Shown one piece after another: positions 4,684 to 5,979 of a DNA stretch of 5,979 bases; positions within the stretch are counted from its first letter, which is position 1; each line of letters opens with the position of its first letter. Under the pieces are notes generated by a model that did no database searches, was not told the DNA's origin, and saw nothing but the letters and a program-made list of their open reading frames with translations. The position numbers and the translations under genes were made by a program. This stretch comes from JALZAQ01 sp038253885 (GTDB lineage Bacteria; Gemmatimonadota; Gemmatimonadetes; Gemmatimonadales; Gemmatimonadaceae), in contig JBBSGP010000106.1 in NCBI GenBank assembly GCA_038253885.1, positions 1 through 5,979 of the forward strand, written 5' to 3'.

Positions 4684-5979
4684 TCATCTGTCGAGGTGGT
4701 TCCAGTTGACGATCGCGTTCAGCGCGAGCGCGAACGAGCCCTGCGACTCCCAGCGCCAGAGAGGGCGGATGCCGAACATCACCACGTGACCGGCGCCGAC
4801 CGGGGCATCGACCACCGCCGCCTTCCCGGCCATCTCCTCTCCGCCCACCAGCAGACCGGAGAGCAGCAGCGAATCGGGTCGGTCGGCAAACTTGAGAATC
4901 ACCCGCGCCCGCTGCCTCTCCACCTCTGCGAGCAGAGCGGGATCTGTCCCTTCGTTTCGCTGCGTGGTGTCGCGCTGGGCGACCGAGAACAGCGGGGCCT
5001 GGTTGAAATATACCGCGAGGCTGGCGTTTCCATCGTAGCCGTACAGGATCGGGCTGGTGCGCGTGACCGGTGTGGCACGGAAGATCGCACCGCTCGCACG
5101 GAGGGCTCGCGTCGGCGCGATGGAGACACTGCTGTTGAACGAGAGGTCGACGGGGATGTGTGCGGAGTTGCCGGTGGTGAGGAGCATCCCGCCACGCTCG
5201 ACGAAGCGGCGCAGCGCGGCCGCACCCTCCAACCCCATCCCGGGACGCATGTCGCTGGTGGAGTCCCACATCCCGAGATGAGGGGTCTTGGCCGTCTTCT
5301 TCCACGGCAGCGGCGGGCCGATCATCGGCCGGCCGTTCAACAGCGAGCCGCCGAAGCTGCTCACGTGAGGGTAGACCACCACGTCAAAGGCGTCCAACGC
5401 GCCAGCGCGCTTGAGCCCCTGGTCGGAGATGTAGGTGTACGGGACATCCATCTGATCGAAGGCGTAACGCACCCACCCCTCATTCTGCGTCTCGATCCAG
5501 GAATGGAGGAGCGCGATCCTCGGGAGCTTCACCGCGTGACGCGTCACGTTGACGTCAGCCACGCCCACGGCGCTCAGCCCGAGGTCGGCGATCGCGGCCC
5601 GCGCCTTTCCCGCATCGGCCACGATGAACGATCCCGCCGGAAAGCTGTCGTCTCCTGCCCGGAACGGCGCATCGGCCACCGCCAGCTGCGCGCCCCCGAC
5701 CTTCCAGGGCAGTACCGCCGAGCGCCAGTCACCGAGATGGCGTACGACCAGCGAGGATCCGGCGCGGGGGGCGGACGACGCGCCCTCGCGCACCGCGCCC
5801 TTCACGACCGCCGGCGCGGACAGCGGCTGCATCGGCTGAGACAGAATGCTCGAGTCGGCCATCTTGTACGTCGTCAGGTGCCGCAACAGATCGAGCGTCC
5901 AGCCGGTGTCGTCGTACGGCGGCGGATCATCGGCCTTGTAGCGCTGCAGCGCGAGCAGGGTCCGGGCGGTGGCGGTGTA
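4684..5979 (-). CDS. M14-type zinc carboxypeptidase family protein, C-terminal 431 residues (5' end outside window)
   Basis: The minus-strand frame is open from the window edge to TGA 4686-4684. A TTG at 5886 is only an internal leucine codon: upstream of it the protein continues sensibly (LLALQRYK, then YDDTGWTLDLL), so the gene starts beyond 5979. The stretch resembles the C-terminal half of large secreted M14-like peptidases of roughly 800-1000 residues: the YDxTGWTL motif, a beta-rich segment (FPAGSFIVAD), then LPRIALLHSWIETQNEGWVRYAFD, the start of a class-I glutamine-amidotransferase-like domain, with DVVVYPHVSS, LRRFVERGGMLLTTGNS, and a final GHVVMFGIRPLWRWESQG segment. The zinc-binding His/Glu residues and any signal peptide would be in the missing N-terminal half, so catalytic competence cannot be judged. 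I see no amidotransferase Cys-His-Glu triad. It is the first gene of the minus-strand cluster and ends 25 bases before the selenoprotein. Confidence 0.8.
   Translation of the reverse strand, partial: YTATARTLLALQRYKADDPPPYDDTGWTLDLLRHLTTYKMADSSILSQPMQPLSAPAVVKGAVREGASSAPRAGSSLVVRHLGDWRSAVLPWKVGGAQLAVADAPFRAGDDSFPAGSFIVADAGKARAAIADLGLSAVGVADVNVTRHAVKLPRIALLHSWIETQNEGWVRYAFDQMDVPYTYISDQGLKRAGALDAFDVVVYPHVSSFGGSLLNGRPMIGPPLPWKKTAKTPHLGMWDSTSDMRPGMGLEGAAALRRFVERGGMLLTTGNSAHIPVDLSFNSSVSIAPTRALRASGAIFRATPVTRTSPILYGYDGNASLAVYFNQAPLFSVAQRDTTQRNEGTDPALLAEVERQRARVILKFADRPDSLLLSGLLVGGEEMAGKAAVVDAPVGAGHVVMFGIRPLWRWESQGSFALALNAIVNWNHLDR

Noticed and set aside
4655..5305. Minus-strand open frame of 216 codons
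   Set aside because: It is another frame within the M14-type peptidase gene, whose own frame is continuous and protein-like; this one is Arg/His-rich low-sense sequence.
5884..5886. TTG at 5886 as the start of the peptidase-like gene
   Set aside because: The frame stays open and family-like (YDDTGWTL) up to the window edge, so this is an internal leucine codon.

Overview
The window is GC-rich and looks like chromosomal DNA of a soil- or sediment-type bacterium. The gene mix is a MacB/ADOP-type orphan permease, a large TPR protein, a YCII/DGPF protein, a long M14 peptidase with a C-terminal amidotransferase-like domain, and a phosphofructokinase with a PKTIDND motif. This recalls Gemmatimonadota or Acidobacteriota. 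The phylum call comes from remembered family distribution and is an inference.

Right part (about 2700-5979), intact, all genes on the minus strand. In transcription order: the C-terminal 431 residues of an M14-type peptidase (5' end outside the window); a 77-codon SelW/Rdx-family selenoprotein with an in-frame UGA in a C-x-x-U motif; a 6-phosphofructokinase whose ATG directly follows the selenoprotein stop (TGAATG); then, 119 bases on, a YCII/DGPF-domain protein with a good ribosome binding site. A 12-bp GC-rich inverted repeat followed by TTTTT lies just after that gene and is a good rho-independent terminator. The selenoprotein is the main discovery. A conventional gene caller reads its UGA as a stop and leaves the interval empty, yet a hairpin with a GUC loop starting 22 bases after the UGA fits the bacterial SECIS pattern.

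Left part (1-2752), disrupted. An in-frame fusion joins a piece of an ABC-type permease periplasmic domain to a dihydrofolate-reductase-like (RibD_C) domain that lacks its own N-terminus. Next comes a C-terminal scrap of a probable SAM-dependent methyltransferase on the minus strand. It abuts, head to head, a plus-strand TPR gene that seems to lack its 5' part and is frameshifted at a run of ten Gs. Three disruptions within 1.7 kb suggest either a decaying or rearranged region, or assembly/sequencing artefacts.

The right-hand genes may be one transcription unit linking a redox selenoprotein to a glycolytic enzyme by translational coupling. No tRNA, rRNA, CRISPR array, transposase or att site is visible.
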